A stretch of 37,279 nt of DNA from a bacterium (GCA_030649305.1 JAUSFV010000022.1:1-37279), one strand, 5' to 3'; numbered from the stretch's first letter, positions 1 to 7,848 are shown. Notes: generated by a model not told the origin, from the letters alone. Numbers and translations: made by a program.

Positions 1-1032
1 AGATGCCCGATGATGACTGCCAGCGCTGTTATATCCCTGCACCAGTCTCGGGCTAGCCGTGTAACAAGAAAAGCGACCCCGCTCCTCAAGCCACACACAA
101 GCTGCCCTACCATCGGACGGGGCCATCCAATGCCCTGATTCCCGCCTTCTCCCGCGCTGGTTCGAAGAAAGAGGTTTTGCCGGTATCTCCAATCTGAGAT
201 GACTGGAGCCGCAAGCCCTGCGCCGTGGATTCACCACGGTCGTGGGCGGGTTTTCTTATGAACTACTAAGACTGTTGACTAAAACTACTTATGGAGCTTT
301 GTTTGGCCAACCCCACGCCCCAGACAATCCGTGCCACTATCGTATGAGCACGGCCATCCGGAGTAACGTTCTCTCTTACGAGAGGCAGTTGAGTCAATCC
401 TCTTCTGAATCATCCAGTATTTTTATAAAAAGTACGACTTGTGATGATGAATGTGGATTGACCCAACTGCCTCCCCCCGACGAAAATCCGTCAGGAGAGG
501 AAGCAATTTGGCCTTAATGCTATCGGGGCATTTGTGTGCAAGTGTCGCACACATGTTTGCCCCCGCGCATATCTCCCTAGACGCGAAACGTGCGACATGA
601 AACATGAGACACGAAACGCCGATAGAAACATGCACGGGAGCAGTTGTAAGAGACCGGAGTCTCCGAGATCCGCCAAACCGTTACCAGGAGACCTCTTATA
701 TAGCAACCTTTCTCCTGCGCGCTTCTGATTTCGGCTGCAAATTATTCAGAACTCATCAACGTATATTTCATATACGCCCTCCTCGTCCTTCATAATTTTC
801 GCTCAAAATCAGAAGCGCTCGGCTACGAAAATTGCTATATAAGAGGCCTCCATTCTCTCCCCCTGCCCTCCCAAGGAAAGCAAGTTATAATATTGCAAAA
901 AGTTGCTTTTAGGATCTTTTCGACCCGAAGGCGAAAAGATGTGTAAAGAGAGAATGTAACGTATTCAGCAGAACGTCCGCCCCAACATCAAGTCCTTTTC
1001 AAGGTGTAAGCTTGGCACATGTCCAGCTTACA
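1..1032 (-). ncRNA. Large structured RNA of unknown family, 5' part (runs off left edge)
   Basis: Reading leftward, transcription should start near 1032, just after a perfect consensus promoter (1039-1067). No convincing protein gene lies in this kilobase on either strand. The transcript would be rich in stems: a 5'-terminal hairpin (1005-1012 with 1025-1032), a 9-bp hairpin (914-922 with 932-940), a very long compound hairpin (687-706 with 832-851, and inside it 719-731 with 806-818), a 19-bp near-perfect stem (382-400 with 455-473) and a tight hairpin at 223-239. I searched by eye for RNase P, tmRNA, SRP, 6S and rRNA signatures and found none. It could be an unknown large ncRNA, a long rRNA-type leader, or an intron; the 3' end is not in the window. 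Words of the type ATGAAAC/ACGAAAC cluster at 583-622. Confidence 0.6.
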
Positions 1033-1038
1033 TTTTGG

Positions 1039-1067
1039 ATTATAACTAATACTTGACTAGTTGTCAA
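1039..1067 (-). promoter_or_regulatory. Perfect consensus sigma-70-type promoter for the large RNA
   Basis: On the minus strand TTGACA (1062-1067) and TATAAT (1039-1044) are separated by exactly 17 bases. This is the strongest promoter match in the window. It points left, into the structured, gene-less region, so it argues that the region is a highly expressed RNA. Confidence 0.85.
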
Positions 1068-1194
1068 TAGTAGTTCAAAATATAAAACACTAAATCTTAT
1101 AAAAATGCTAAAATTCCGCATAAATACTAATATATTTTGATATGCTAATTTGTCAAAAATTTATAACAATTTTTGAAGTTTTGGAAATATAAAC

Positions 1195-1223
1195 AAAAAA
1201 GCGCCTTTCTTAAAGCGCTTTTT
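1195..1223. terminator. Bidirectional terminator-like hairpin
   Basis: A GCGC-based stem with A-run on the left and T-run on the right can work in both directions. It separates the leftward RNA promoter region from the rightward RNA promoter. The rest of 1068-1194 is AT-rich and I see nothing else in it. Confidence 0.5.
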
Positions 1224-1245
1224 CAACAGATTGTCCACACTTAGT

Positions 1246-1274
1246 TTGACTTATTTTTTCTGATATGATACAAT
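1246..1274 (+). promoter_or_regulatory. Promoter of the 290-nt RNA
   Basis: TTGACT (1246-1251), a 17-base spacer and TACAAT (1269-1274). The predicted start is about 1281, immediately before the first strand of a stem. Confidence 0.75.
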
Positions 1275-1280
1275 GAAAGT

Positions 1281-1573
1281 GCTGAGTAATGGTTGTGGTA
1301 AGCCAAGCGAATATTTACCCGCTATGGGCTAGGCGAAATTGCCGCCTCACCAACTCAGCATTTGATCTTTTTTCAGAAGGAGGGCAAACCATGCATGGTG
1401 GCAGAGGCTAAATAACAGGAAACAATCGTTTACGATACATTTCTACTATTTCTGTTCGTAGCAACACACTAACGCCACATCCATCCCTCATAAAAATTAG
1501 GAACTAATTGGTGTTATCAATCACCAAATCAGCATCAGCAGGGGCGTCTTACGACGCCCAATTCTTTTTTTAC
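1281..1573 (+). ncRNA. Small structured RNA with own promoter and terminator, family unknown
   Basis: Bounded by a good promoter and a classic Rho-independent terminator (1541-1571). A closing stem pairs 1280-1287 with 1353-1360 and encloses smaller hairpins. Further on lie a 12-base palindrome at 1389-1400 and a hairpin at 1508-1527. A possible six-codon reading frame (1391-1411, MHGGRG) follows a good Shine-Dalgarno (AAGGAGG) and overlaps the palindrome; it may be a leader peptide or chance. No protein gene follows in the same direction, so this looks like a free-standing RNA and not a leader. I could not assign it to SRP RNA, 6S RNA or tmRNA. Confidence 0.6.
1541..1571 (+). terminator. Rho-independent terminator of the 290-nt RNA
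   Basis: Stem GGGCGTC (1542-1548) with GACGCCC (1553-1559), four-base loop, then a T-run at 1565-1571. Confidence 0.85.
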
Positions 1574-1685
1574 CCCGTTAGAAATGAATTATCAGCAATG
1601 TTTAAATATGATGAAGAAGCCAAAATTAAAGAAAATAATAATTAGTTTTCCGTTTCAATTTCTAACGGGGCTATTTCTAACGGGG
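1573..1685. repeat. Inverted-repeat element with two right arms
   Basis: Left arm CCCCGTTAGAAAT (1573-1585) is the reverse complement of two tandem right arms (1658-1670 and 1673-1685). The arms are about 70-85 bases apart. The right arm abuts the stop codon of the TrmB-like gene. The paired right-arm layout is seen again at 18537-18562. Confidence 0.7.
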
Positions 1686-1686
1686 T

Positions 1687-2430
1687 TTATATCTCCTCTG
1701 CCCCGCGCCACGCCAATTCAAAAATAGTTTCAAATGTTTTTGCGAGCGCCGGATTTTCAATAATAATACCAATTTGCTTTCCTTGCAGAGTATGAAACGC
1801 GACCCGGTCTCCATACATGACGATATCGCTCATAATAGGAAATTTGTCCGCGGAAACAAAGCGGTCTTCTCCCAGCGGTATCGGCTCTGAATATGGCCCC
1901 TCTTTTCTTGTATAGAGCGCGCGCCACCGCATACCAAGACTTGTTCGTCTCCGAAGAACTTCTTTGGTTTCTTCGGCACTTAACACAGAACGGATATAAT
2001 CGGCGGCATAAATTTCACGAATTTCTTTCGCTCCGCTCTCAAATACATCATTCAAAATTTCCTTAATTCCCTCCTTACCTTCATAAAATCTCATTTTTGG
2101 TTTTTCGGGGGAGCCCGCATATAACGCTTTTAATTCTGGGAGAAGTTCTTTAATCTCTTCCGCCTCATCCTCAAGTTTTTTCCGTTTCTCATCCAATACA
2201 TGCGTAAGTTTCTCGGGACTGTTGACCGCAAAATGCGTGCGCTTCCCGACTTGCGCTTTATACGCGAGCCCCCTTCCTTGCAAAGCCTCAATCATAAGAT
2301 ACGTGGTCGCGCGATTCACTCCGGCTTTTTTCGCAATATCCTGAACTGACGCCTTGCCCAATTCCAAGAGTGCCACATATACTTTGGCTTCTTTATCCGA
2401 AAGGCCGATTTTTTTTAATTCGTGCAACAT
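1687..2430 (-). CDS. TrmB-family HTH transcriptional regulator
   Basis: A 247-residue protein. Residues about 1-70 form a winged helix-turn-helix of the TrmB type: an N-terminal 'LKKIGLSDKEAKVYVALLEL' helix, then AKKAGVNRATTYLMIEAL as recognition region. A charged helix follows (about 75-100), then a C-terminal domain that starts with a 'FYEGKEGI' motif typical of TrmB-like proteins in this kind of bacterium. The family usually senses sugars or related ligands and represses or activates transport and metabolic genes; the ligand here is unknown. No clear Shine-Dalgarno precedes the ATG. Its upstream region is a cluster of ATTTCTAAT words. It is probably transcribed alone or behind gpmI, which lies 153 bases upstream in the same direction. 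Confidence 0.8.
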   Translation of the reverse strand: MLHELKKIGLSDKEAKVYVALLELGKASVQDIAKKAGVNRATTYLMIEALQGRGLAYKAQVGKRTHFAVNSPEKLTHVLDEKRKKLEDEAEEIKELLPELKALYAGSPEKPKMRFYEGKEGIKEILNDVFESGAKEIREIYAADYIRSVLSAEETKEVLRRRTSLGMRWRALYTRKEGPYSEPIPLGEDRFVSADKFPIMSDIVMYGDRVAFHTLQGKQIGIIIENPALAKTFETIFELAWRGAEEI

Positions 2431-2433
2431 GTA

Positions 2434-2575
2434 AATAAAAATTTCTAATTTCTAATTAACCTAATTTCTAATCAATGTCTAATGCTAAAATTTCTAATGT
2501 CTAAATTTTTAATCATTGGTCATTTCAAAATTTGTGATTTTATTAGGAATTAGAAATTATGGCTTAGAAATTCTC
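2434..2575. repeat. ATTTCTAAT word cluster
   Basis: The intergenic space between the regulator and gpmI is made mostly of TTTCTAAT-type words, at least five copies rightward, then two in the opposite sense (around 2547 and 2567). No gene is visible. Confidence 0.75.
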
Positions 2576-2582
2576 TCCGAAA

Positions 2583-4160
2583 CTATTGCAATAGTTGCGG
2601 GAGCAAGCTTTCCCCCGTCATCTCAGGCTGTTTTTCAATGCCCATCAAATCAAGCACAGTGGGAGCGATATCGCTTAGCACGCCGCCAACGGCTGATTTT
2701 TGTTGTCGGATTTCTTCATCCGTCCGTTCAATTTTTCTCTCAAATGCTTTTCCGACAAGATAGAACGGCACGGGATTGATAGTATGTTTTGTAATCCGCT
2801 CACCCGATACTGAATTAATTTTTTGCTCGGCATTTCCATGGTCTGCGGTAATGATGAGTACTGAATCTGACAGACGCACCTGCTCCACAATTGGTGCAAG
2901 AGCGCGGTCAAGTGCCTCCACTCCTTTCACCGCCGCGTCAAAATTGCCCGTATGTCCCACCATATCGGCATTCGCGAAATTAGCAATAATCAAATCATAC
3001 GCGGAAAAATTTTTCAAAATTGCCTCGGAAATTTCTTTAGCGCGCATCTCAGGTACCTCATCAAAATGCTCTGCAAGAAGCGATGGCACCAGAATGCGGT
3101 CTTCTCGCACAAACGGCTTCTCATTCCCACCGTTGAAAAAGTATGTGACATGCGCATATTTTTCACTTTCGGCAATTCGAAGCTGAGTTTTTCCGGATTC
3201 CGCAATAATTTTTCCAAGAGACCATGTGGCGGGAAGCGGGGGAAACGCAGATACTGCCGCCAACTCTTTTTCATATTCGGTCATAGTAACGAAGAAAAAA
3301 TTTTCTAATTTTTTTCGGGAGAATCCCTCAAAACGCTCCGCCGCAAAGACTTCAGAAATTTCTCGAACCGAATCCTCGCGGAAATTGAAAATAATCAGCG
3401 CGTCATTGTCGGTAATCCGGGGAGCAGGGGCGCCATCCGGTCCCGTAACAACGGCGGGTTTTAAAAATTCATCCGATACTCCTGCCGCATAGGATTTGTG
3501 AAGATACATAGCCACGTCTGTCACAGCCTCACCAGCACCTTGCGTCAAAAGCTCATACGCGGTCCGCACGCGATCCCATTTCTCGTCGCGATCCATCGCG
3601 TAAAATCTACCCACAAGAGACGCGATCCGCACGTGCGGATATTCTTTCGCGATCCGTTCCTCGAGTTCGGCGATAAATTTTTCTCCTCCTTGCGGCGGCG
3701 CGTCTTTACCGTCGGTAATTATATGTAAAAAAACACGCTCTATCCCTTCACGCTTCGTAAATTCACACAAAGCATATATATGCTCGGCGTAACTATGCAC
3801 GGACCCGGAAGATACAAGACCCAAGAGATGCAAATTTGAATTATTCGCAACAACGTGTTCTTTTGCTTTCAGAAACGCGGGATTCTGATAAAACGATCCG
3901 TCGCGAATCGCAGTAATGATACGCGGAAGGTGGTGGAAAAACGGGCGCCCCGCACCGATGGTGAGATGCCCAACTTCGGAGTTTCCCGGCTCACCAAACG
4001 GAAGCCCAACCGCGGAGGACGATGCCTGCAGAGTCGTGAACGGAAAGTGTCGGTCAAGCATATCAAACATAGGCGTTTCTGCCGCCGCAATCGCATTGCC
4101 CTGAGTTTCAAGACGCGTACCAAAACCGTCGAGAATGATTAAGATTATTGGTTTATACAT
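2583..4160 (-). CDS. gpmI: 2,3-bisphosphoglycerate-independent phosphoglycerate mutase
   Basis: Interconverts 3- and 2-phosphoglycerate in glycolysis, in the cytoplasm, as a two-manganese enzyme of the alkaline phosphatase superfamily. The ATG at 4160 gives 525 residues, close to the usual 510-515. The N-terminus has the metal-binding DGFG motif, followed by the catalytic-serine region (GNSEVGHLTIGAGR). The middle has HIITDGKDAPP and the phosphatase-type segment FANADMVGHTG. The C-terminus has ITADHGNAEQ, the second metal site. A longer reading from TTG at 4175 adds only five residues and is less likely. With the pyruvate kinase at 11.3 kb and the GAPDH-like gene at 13.2 kb it represents lower glycolysis. 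Confidence 0.95.
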   Translation of the reverse strand: MYKPIILIILDGFGTRLETQGNAIAAAETPMFDMLDRHFPFTTLQASSSAVGLPFGEPGNSEVGHLTIGAGRPFFHHLPRIITAIRDGSFYQNPAFLKAKEHVVANNSNLHLLGLVSSGSVHSYAEHIYALCEFTKREGIERVFLHIITDGKDAPPQGGEKFIAELEERIAKEYPHVRIASLVGRFYAMDRDEKWDRVRTAYELLTQGAGEAVTDVAMYLHKSYAAGVSDEFLKPAVVTGPDGAPAPRITDNDALIIFNFREDSVREISEVFAAERFEGFSRKKLENFFFVTMTEYEKELAAVSAFPPLPATWSLGKIIAESGKTQLRIAESEKYAHVTYFFNGGNEKPFVREDRILVPSLLAEHFDEVPEMRAKEISEAILKNFSAYDLIIANFANADMVGHTGNFDAAVKGVEALDRALAPIVEQVRLSDSVLIITADHGNAEQKINSVSGERITKHTINPVPFYLVGKAFERKIERTDEEIRQQKSAVGGVLSDIAPTVLDLMGIEKQPEMTGESLLPQLLQ

Positions 4161-4271
4161 GAATGCTTCAGCCAAGGGCTGATCAGCCTCGGGCTAAAAA
4201 TTATGAATAAGAAAAAATGTCAATTTATATTAACAAATTTATTGTAGCATGACGACTGATTTTGGAGTGTA

Positions 4272-4300
4272 TTGACTTTTTAGTAAAATTAGAGTATAAT
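4272..4300 (+). promoter_or_regulatory. Promoter of the three-gene unknown operon
   Basis: TTGACT (4272-4277), 17-base spacer, TATAAT (4295-4300). It lies 37 bases ahead of the first start codon. Confidence 0.8.
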
Positions 4301-4336
4301 AAATATAATAGTTCTCCAAAAGGAGGTTGTGTAATC

Positions 4337-4699
4337 ATGCATCCGATGAGTCGCGAATACGAGCCGAAGACGTGGAAAACGTACGAAATAGTGATGGGGT
4401 CAGAAGAGAGTCGGGAACTCGACTCGCTACTGACTGAATCAACCCTTGTGTCTTGCGGAGAGGAAAGTCCATTAGCGCTGGATCATTGGGAGCGCGCGCG
4501 TTCAACCAAGGACCTGTTTTTCTATGACACAGAACAAGTCCTCGGCATGAACATGGATAAAATCTACGGAGTTGATCGGTTCGGCGTTCTTACCAAAGAA
4601 TGGCGGGGGCATCCCGCGGGGTCGCTCGTGTTTTCCGTGTACAGCGGCGTGGAAAAAAATCCGCCGACGGTTACGCTTGGTGTAACAATCACTTCATAA
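4337..4699 (+). CDS. Unknown 120-residue protein, first gene of a small operon
   Basis: I do not recognise this family. The ATG at 4337 is chosen because AAAAGGAGG lies at the right distance ahead; an upstream in-frame start at 4262 would overlap the promoter. The protein is soluble and mixed alpha/beta in character, with no signal peptide or membrane helix. It has a short acidic N-terminal part (SEESRELDSLL), a central FFYDTEQVLGM stretch and a hydrophobic beta-rich C-terminus (SLVFSVYSG...TVTLGVTITS). It is followed after 16 bases by a 29-codon gene and then by a 129-codon gene, all with strong ribosome binding sites and one promoter and terminator. Confidence 0.75.
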   Translation: MHPMSREYEPKTWKTYEIVMGSEESRELDSLLTESTLVSCGEESPLALDHWERARSTKDLFFYDTEQVLGMNMDKIYGVDRFGVLTKEWRGHPAGSLVFSVYSGVEKNPPTVTLGVTITS

Positions 4700-4715
4700 C
4701 ATAAGGGGGGGACAC

Positions 4716-4805
4716 ATGATCGCTCCGAAAGAAGAACCGGCGAAAGAACAGGAAGAGGACGAAGAACTCGAGAATTTCAAGATTGGTTTGACCGATCCGG
4801 ATTAA
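4716..4805 (+). CDS. Acidic 29-residue small protein
   Basis: ATG at 4716 is preceded by a G-rich Shine-Dalgarno (AAGGGGGGG) and the frame ends at TAA 4803-4805. The peptide is strongly acidic: a run of Glu/Asp/Lys/Pro followed by ENFKIGLTDPD. It is flanked closely by two genes with equally strong ribosome binding sites, which supports real translation. The function is unknown; a small regulatory protein is possible. A modified-peptide precursor is less likely because no modifying enzyme is next to it. Confidence 0.65.
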   Translation: MIAPKEEPAKEQEEDEELENFKIGLTDPD

Positions 4806-4835
4806 CCGAGAAACAAAGGGAGGGGGAAAACACAA

Positions 4836-5225
4836 ATGACCGACCAAACTCTTTCGATGGACGAACCAAAGCAGAAGCTGATAAAGCTAGAAGAGCTCAT
4901 CCCGAACGATGCCTCCTGCGGTCTACTCTACGAATTCGGACGCTACCTCGCAAGCCGCTTCAACAGCTATTCACAACTCGTCCCGGCAGGATTCGTACTG
5001 GGATGTGAACTAGCTCTCCGCAATCTCCAAACAGAAAGGGATGGCATCACCGGGGAGCGACCCCACGGTGGACTCACGGGCTATCCGCCGGAGATTTACG
5101 CTTTACTCCGTGCGGAAATTCCGCGCATCGCTGATGCCATCTTTCCTGCGGAGTTCGCAACGGGTGTGAAGACCTACATCGAGGGGATCAACGCCAAGAT
5201 GCGGGCCGAGCGAACGGCGAAGTAA
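4836..5225 (+). CDS. Unknown 129-residue protein, last gene of the operon
   Basis: ATG at 4836 follows GGGAGGGGGAAAACACAA. The predicted protein is helical and soluble: an N-terminal KLIKLEELIPND segment, then GLLYEFGRYLASRFNSYSQL, and a C-terminal FATGVKTYIEGINAKMRAE helix. I do not recognise the family. A terminator follows at 5258. The tight spacing with the two genes upstream suggests they act together. Confidence 0.75.
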   Translation: MTDQTLSMDEPKQKLIKLEELIPNDASCGLLYEFGRYLASRFNSYSQLVPAGFVLGCELALRNLQTERDGITGERPHGGLTGYPPEIYALLRAEIPRIADAIFPAEFATGVKTYIEGINAKMRAERTAK

Positions 5226-5257
5226 CGCCAACCACACCAACGCACCAAGATACATCA

Positions 5258-5284
5258 GGGGCTCCACCACACGGAGCCCCTTAA
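5258..5284 (+). terminator. Terminator of the three-gene operon
   Basis: GGGGCTCC (5258-5265) pairs with GGAGCCCC (5273-5280), followed by a weak T-rich tail. Confidence 0.75.
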
Positions 5285-5322
5285 AATTTCCTAAAAATCT
5301 TAGACATCGCATGTCGTAAGAT

Positions 5323-5351
5323 TTGACATCCGAATGACGTTTTGCTACCAT
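5323..5351 (+). promoter_or_regulatory. Probable rny promoter
   Basis: TTGACA (5323-5328), 17-base spacer, TACCAT (5346-5351). A near-perfect hairpin (5297-5322) precedes it. The leader to the rny ATG would be about 210 bases; I see no gene or clear structure in 5358-5567. Confidence 0.65.
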
Positions 5352-5567
5352 ACAAATATCAATTCGTTATTCAAACTTTTGAAACATACTGAAAGCGTTT
5401 GCGCGGCTGATCGCACGCATAATCGTCCGACAGCGGCACATTTTCTTCGTATTTCCTCCATTGGCCTTTCTTTTTCTCATAAAAACCAATGAAGCATTCG
5501 TGGCGTTACTCTCTGCCATGAAATAAAACGGGCTCTCGGTCCGCGACTCTTTTAGTACTAACCAACA

Positions 5568-7106
5568 ATGGAAAATCAATTTTTTATCCTCGTCATTGCC
5601 GGAGGCGCTGTTTTGTTTGTGGGCGGTATCGCGCTCGGCTATCTTATCCGACAGCTCATCGCGCGAAGGCGCAAAAGCTCTATTGAAGCGAAGCTGAAAA
5701 AACTTATAGATGATTCAAGGGCCGAAGCAAAGGAAACGCTTCTTTCCGCAAAAGACAAGGCCGTTAAAATGGTTGAGGAGGCAACGCATGAGGCGCGCGA
5801 ACGAGAAGGGGAGTTTAAGAAAAAAGAGGAACGCATTGATAAACGCGAAGAAGCGCTTGATAGAAAACTCACATCGCTTGATGAGAAAGAAAAAGACCTT
5901 GAAACAAAAATTGAGCGCGTAAAATCAATCAAAACCGAGGTGGAGGCGGCAAAAGAAGGCATGATTAAAGAATTGGAACGCGTCGCAAAAATGACCAAAG
6001 AAGACGCGGCGGGAGAGCTTATCAAGCGCATTGAAAAAGACCACAGCGAAGACATGATTTCGCGCATCAGAAAACTTGAAACCACGGGCCTTGAAGAGCT
6101 TGATAGAAAGGCAAAAAATATCCTGACCACGGTCATCCAGCGCCTTGCCTCATCAACCGCATCAGAAGTCACCACAACCACCGTGAGTATTCCATCGGAC
6201 GACCTCAAGGGAAAAATAATCGGAAAAGAGGGGAGAAACATTCGCGCTTTGGAACGCGCCGCGGGAGTTGAAATTATCGTTGATGATACGCCGGGGGCAA
6301 TCGTAATTTCGGGTTTTGACCCGGTGCGACGGCACATCGCAAAAAACGCGCTTGAAAACTTAATCGCTGACGGGAGAATTCAACCCGCGCGCATTGAAGA
6401 GGCGGTTGATAAAGCGCGACAAGACATTGAGCGGCAAGTAAAAGAAGCGGGGGAGGCCGCGGCATATGAAATTGGCGCATTTGACTTAGACCCGCGGCTT
6501 TTGACGCTTTTGGGGCGCATGAAATTCCGCACCAGCTACGGCCAAAATGTGCTCCTTCATTCCATTGAAATGTCGCACTTGGCAGGTATGCTTGCGGAAG
6601 AACTAGGAGGCGATATACAAATTGCCAAAAAGGGAGCGCTCCTGCACGACATCGGCAAAGCGGTTGACCACGAAGTACAGGGAACGCACGTGGAAATCGG
6701 ACGCAGAATTTTGCAAAAATTCAACGTGGACAATCGCATTGTGCAAGCCATGCAATCGCATCATGAGGAATATCCCTATGAAACACTTGAATCAATTATC
6801 GTGCAAACGGCTGACGCGATTTCGGCATCCCGCCCGGGCGCGCGACGCGATTCAGTAGAAAACTATCTAAAACGCCTTGGCGACCTTGAAGCAATCGCAA
6901 ATTCATTTCCCGGAGTTGAAAAATGCTACGCCATTCAGGCAGGAAGAGAAGTCCGTATTTTTGTAACACCCGAAAAAGTAAGTGATCTTGAAGCGCGCGA
7001 GCGCGCGCGCAACATCGCCCAACGAATTGAAACCGAACTCAAATACCCGGGAGAAATCAAGGTGCATGTGATTCGGGAGACACGGGTGATTGATTACGCG
7101 CGTTAG
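5568..7106 (+). CDS. rny: Ribonuclease Y
   Basis: Membrane-anchored endoribonuclease that starts mRNA decay in bacteria lacking RNase E. The 512 residues match the usual length. There is one N-terminal membrane helix (about residues 5-27), then a long charged coiled coil (about 35-190), a KH RNA-binding domain (about 203-270, with GKEGRNIRALE around 218) and an HD phosphohydrolase domain (about 325-420, with LLHDIGKAVDHE around 357). The C-terminal region is the conserved Y-family tail (KVHVIRETRVIDYAR). No strong Shine-Dalgarno precedes the ATG. Two hairpins follow the stop codon. A long Ser-rich frame on the opposite strand within the coiled coil is a by-product of the Lys/Glu codons. Confidence 0.95.
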   Translation: MENQFFILVIAGGAVLFVGGIALGYLIRQLIARRRKSSIEAKLKKLIDDSRAEAKETLLSAKDKAVKMVEEATHEAREREGEFKKKEERIDKREEALDRKLTSLDEKEKDLETKIERVKSIKTEVEAAKEGMIKELERVAKMTKEDAAGELIKRIEKDHSEDMISRIRKLETTGLEELDRKAKNILTTVIQRLASSTASEVTTTTVSIPSDDLKGKIIGKEGRNIRALERAAGVEIIVDDTPGAIVISGFDPVRRHIAKNALENLIADGRIQPARIEEAVDKARQDIERQVKEAGEAAAYEIGAFDLDPRLLTLLGRMKFRTSYGQNVLLHSIEMSHLAGMLAEELGGDIQIAKKGALLHDIGKAVDHEVQGTHVEIGRRILQKFNVDNRIVQAMQSHHEEYPYETLESIIVQTADAISASRPGARRDSVENYLKRLGDLEAIANSFPGVEKCYAIQAGREVRIFVTPEKVSDLEARERARNIAQRIETELKYPGEIKVHVIRETRVIDYAR

Positions 7107-7121
7107 TAGAAGCAAAGATAA

Positions 7122-7150
7122 ACCCTCACACCAAGATTTGGTGTGAGGGT
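7122..7150 (+). terminator. rny terminator hairpin
   Basis: A 13-bp perfect stem (ACCCTCACACCAA and its complement) with a very short loop directly after the rny stop codon. The following bases are not T-rich, so a second hairpin at 7194 may do the terminating. Confidence 0.6.
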
Positions 7151-7193
7151 AAACGCCAACGGGAGACGCAAAACTAAACGCCAGCCGAAAATC

Positions 7194-7219
7194 AAAAAAT
7201 CCCCGCGAGGGGATTTTTT
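7194..7219. terminator. Bidirectional terminator between rny and HU gene
   Basis: AAAAAATCCCC, GCGA loop, GGGGATTTTTT. It suits both converging genes. An 18-base perfect palindrome (7236-7253) lies between it and the HU stop codon. Confidence 0.85.
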
Positions 7220-7259
7220 GAATAGTGGTCCAAGATACTTTCGGCCGAAAGTACTTGAA

Positions 7260-7544
7260 TTACTGCACCGCTTCTTTCAATTGCTTTGCCGCGCGGAATT
7301 TTGGCGCGGTTTTGGCTGCAATTTGAATTTTCTCCTGTGTTCGAGGATTAATACCCTCGCGCGCGGCGCGGCGTGATACTTTGAAAACGCCGAATCCCGC
7401 GACTTTGACCTGCTCGCCCTTCACCATCGCCTTCATAATATTGTCGAACAAGCCGTCCACGAGCTCTTGCGACGCCTTCTTTGTTCCGTTTGTCTGGCCC
7501 ATCACCCACTCAGCAAGCCACTTTTTATCGTATTTCATTGCCAT
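7260..7544 (-). CDS. hup: HU-family DNA-binding protein
   Basis: Small nucleoid-associated protein that bends DNA as a dimer. The 94 residues show the full HU fold: an N-terminal helical part (KKWLAEWV...ASQELVDGLFDNIMKAMVKGE), the conserved VKVAGFGVFKVSRRAAREG strand-turn, the INPRTQEKI arm that intercalates DNA, and the closing PKFRAAKQLKEAV helix. The start may be the first ATG (7544) or the one two codons later; neither has a Shine-Dalgarno. The upstream region contains one copy of a 111-nt RNA-like element (7594-7704). Confidence 0.95.
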   Translation of the reverse strand: MAMKYDKKWLAEWVMGQTNGTKKASQELVDGLFDNIMKAMVKGEQVKVAGFGVFKVSRRAAREGINPRTQEKIQIAAKTAPKFRAAKQLKEAVQ

Positions 7545-7593
7545 AGTTTTATAAATACGTTGTTATTACTAGAGTTTATCGACCTTTGAAAAT

Positions 7594-7704
7594 ATGCCAT
7601 TTTATCTATTTATTTAAGGTCTGGCACAAGAAACTTATAAATCAAGACCGGCAAAGTGCGGAGCATACTCGTACCCGACTATAAAAGAATAAATAAGAGG
7701 GTAT
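7594..7704 (-). ncRNA. Copy 1 of a 111-nt conserved RNA-like element (upstream of HU gene)
   Basis: Aligns without gaps to 14692-14802, with 19 differences in 111 bases. In both copies a 5-bp stem forms (element positions 25-29 with 52-56), and its outer pair changes from G-C here to T-A there, a compensatory change. A second pairing (TACCC, 79-83, with GGGTA, 106-110) is kept. Positions 71-86 are identical in both. The strand is uncertain; minus is given because it would place the element in the HU leader. The family is not recognised. Confidence 0.5.
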
Positions 7705-7804
7705 GAATAAAAACTATTTTGTATATATATAATATCAAAACGCAAGCATTTACGCAATTTTTACTTATCCACAGTTATTATACAGTAGTTTTATACTGAG
7801 TTTT

Positions 7805-7832
7805 AAATAAAAAAGCGGCCAATAGCGACCGC
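7805..7832 (-). terminator. Terminator of the small zinc-protein gene
   Basis: GCGG (7815-7818) pairs with CCGC (7829-7832), and the minus-strand product continues into a T-run (7805-7814). Confidence 0.55.
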
Positions 7833-7848
7833 AATGATAAAAAATTAA

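Noticed and set aside
746-793. Short peptide frame as a tmRNA tag
   Set aside because: The peptide does not end in an Ala-rich degradation tag and there is no tRNA-like domain pairing nearby.
242-795. Five overlapping open frames of 60-90 codons on both strands
   Set aside because: They lie across stems of the structured RNA region, have no ribosome binding site and no family resemblance.
1382-1400. GGGCAAACC motif as in c-di-GMP-I riboswitches
   Set aside because: The receptor helix and the downstream conserved strand of that riboswitch are not found, and no gene follows.
1569-1689. TTTA direct repeats at both ends of the inverted repeat as a target duplication
   Set aside because: The other family members have no such flanking repeats, and T/A-rich flanks make the match likely by chance.
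4458-4470. GAGAGGAAAGTCC, like the conserved P4 strand of RNase P RNA
   Set aside because: It is inside a well-supported coding region and no matching ACAGAA..CCGG strand or P-stems follow.
5639-6337. 232-codon open frame opposite rny
   Set aside because: Ser-rich composition mirrors the Lys/Glu codons of the RNase Y coiled coil; no start signal.
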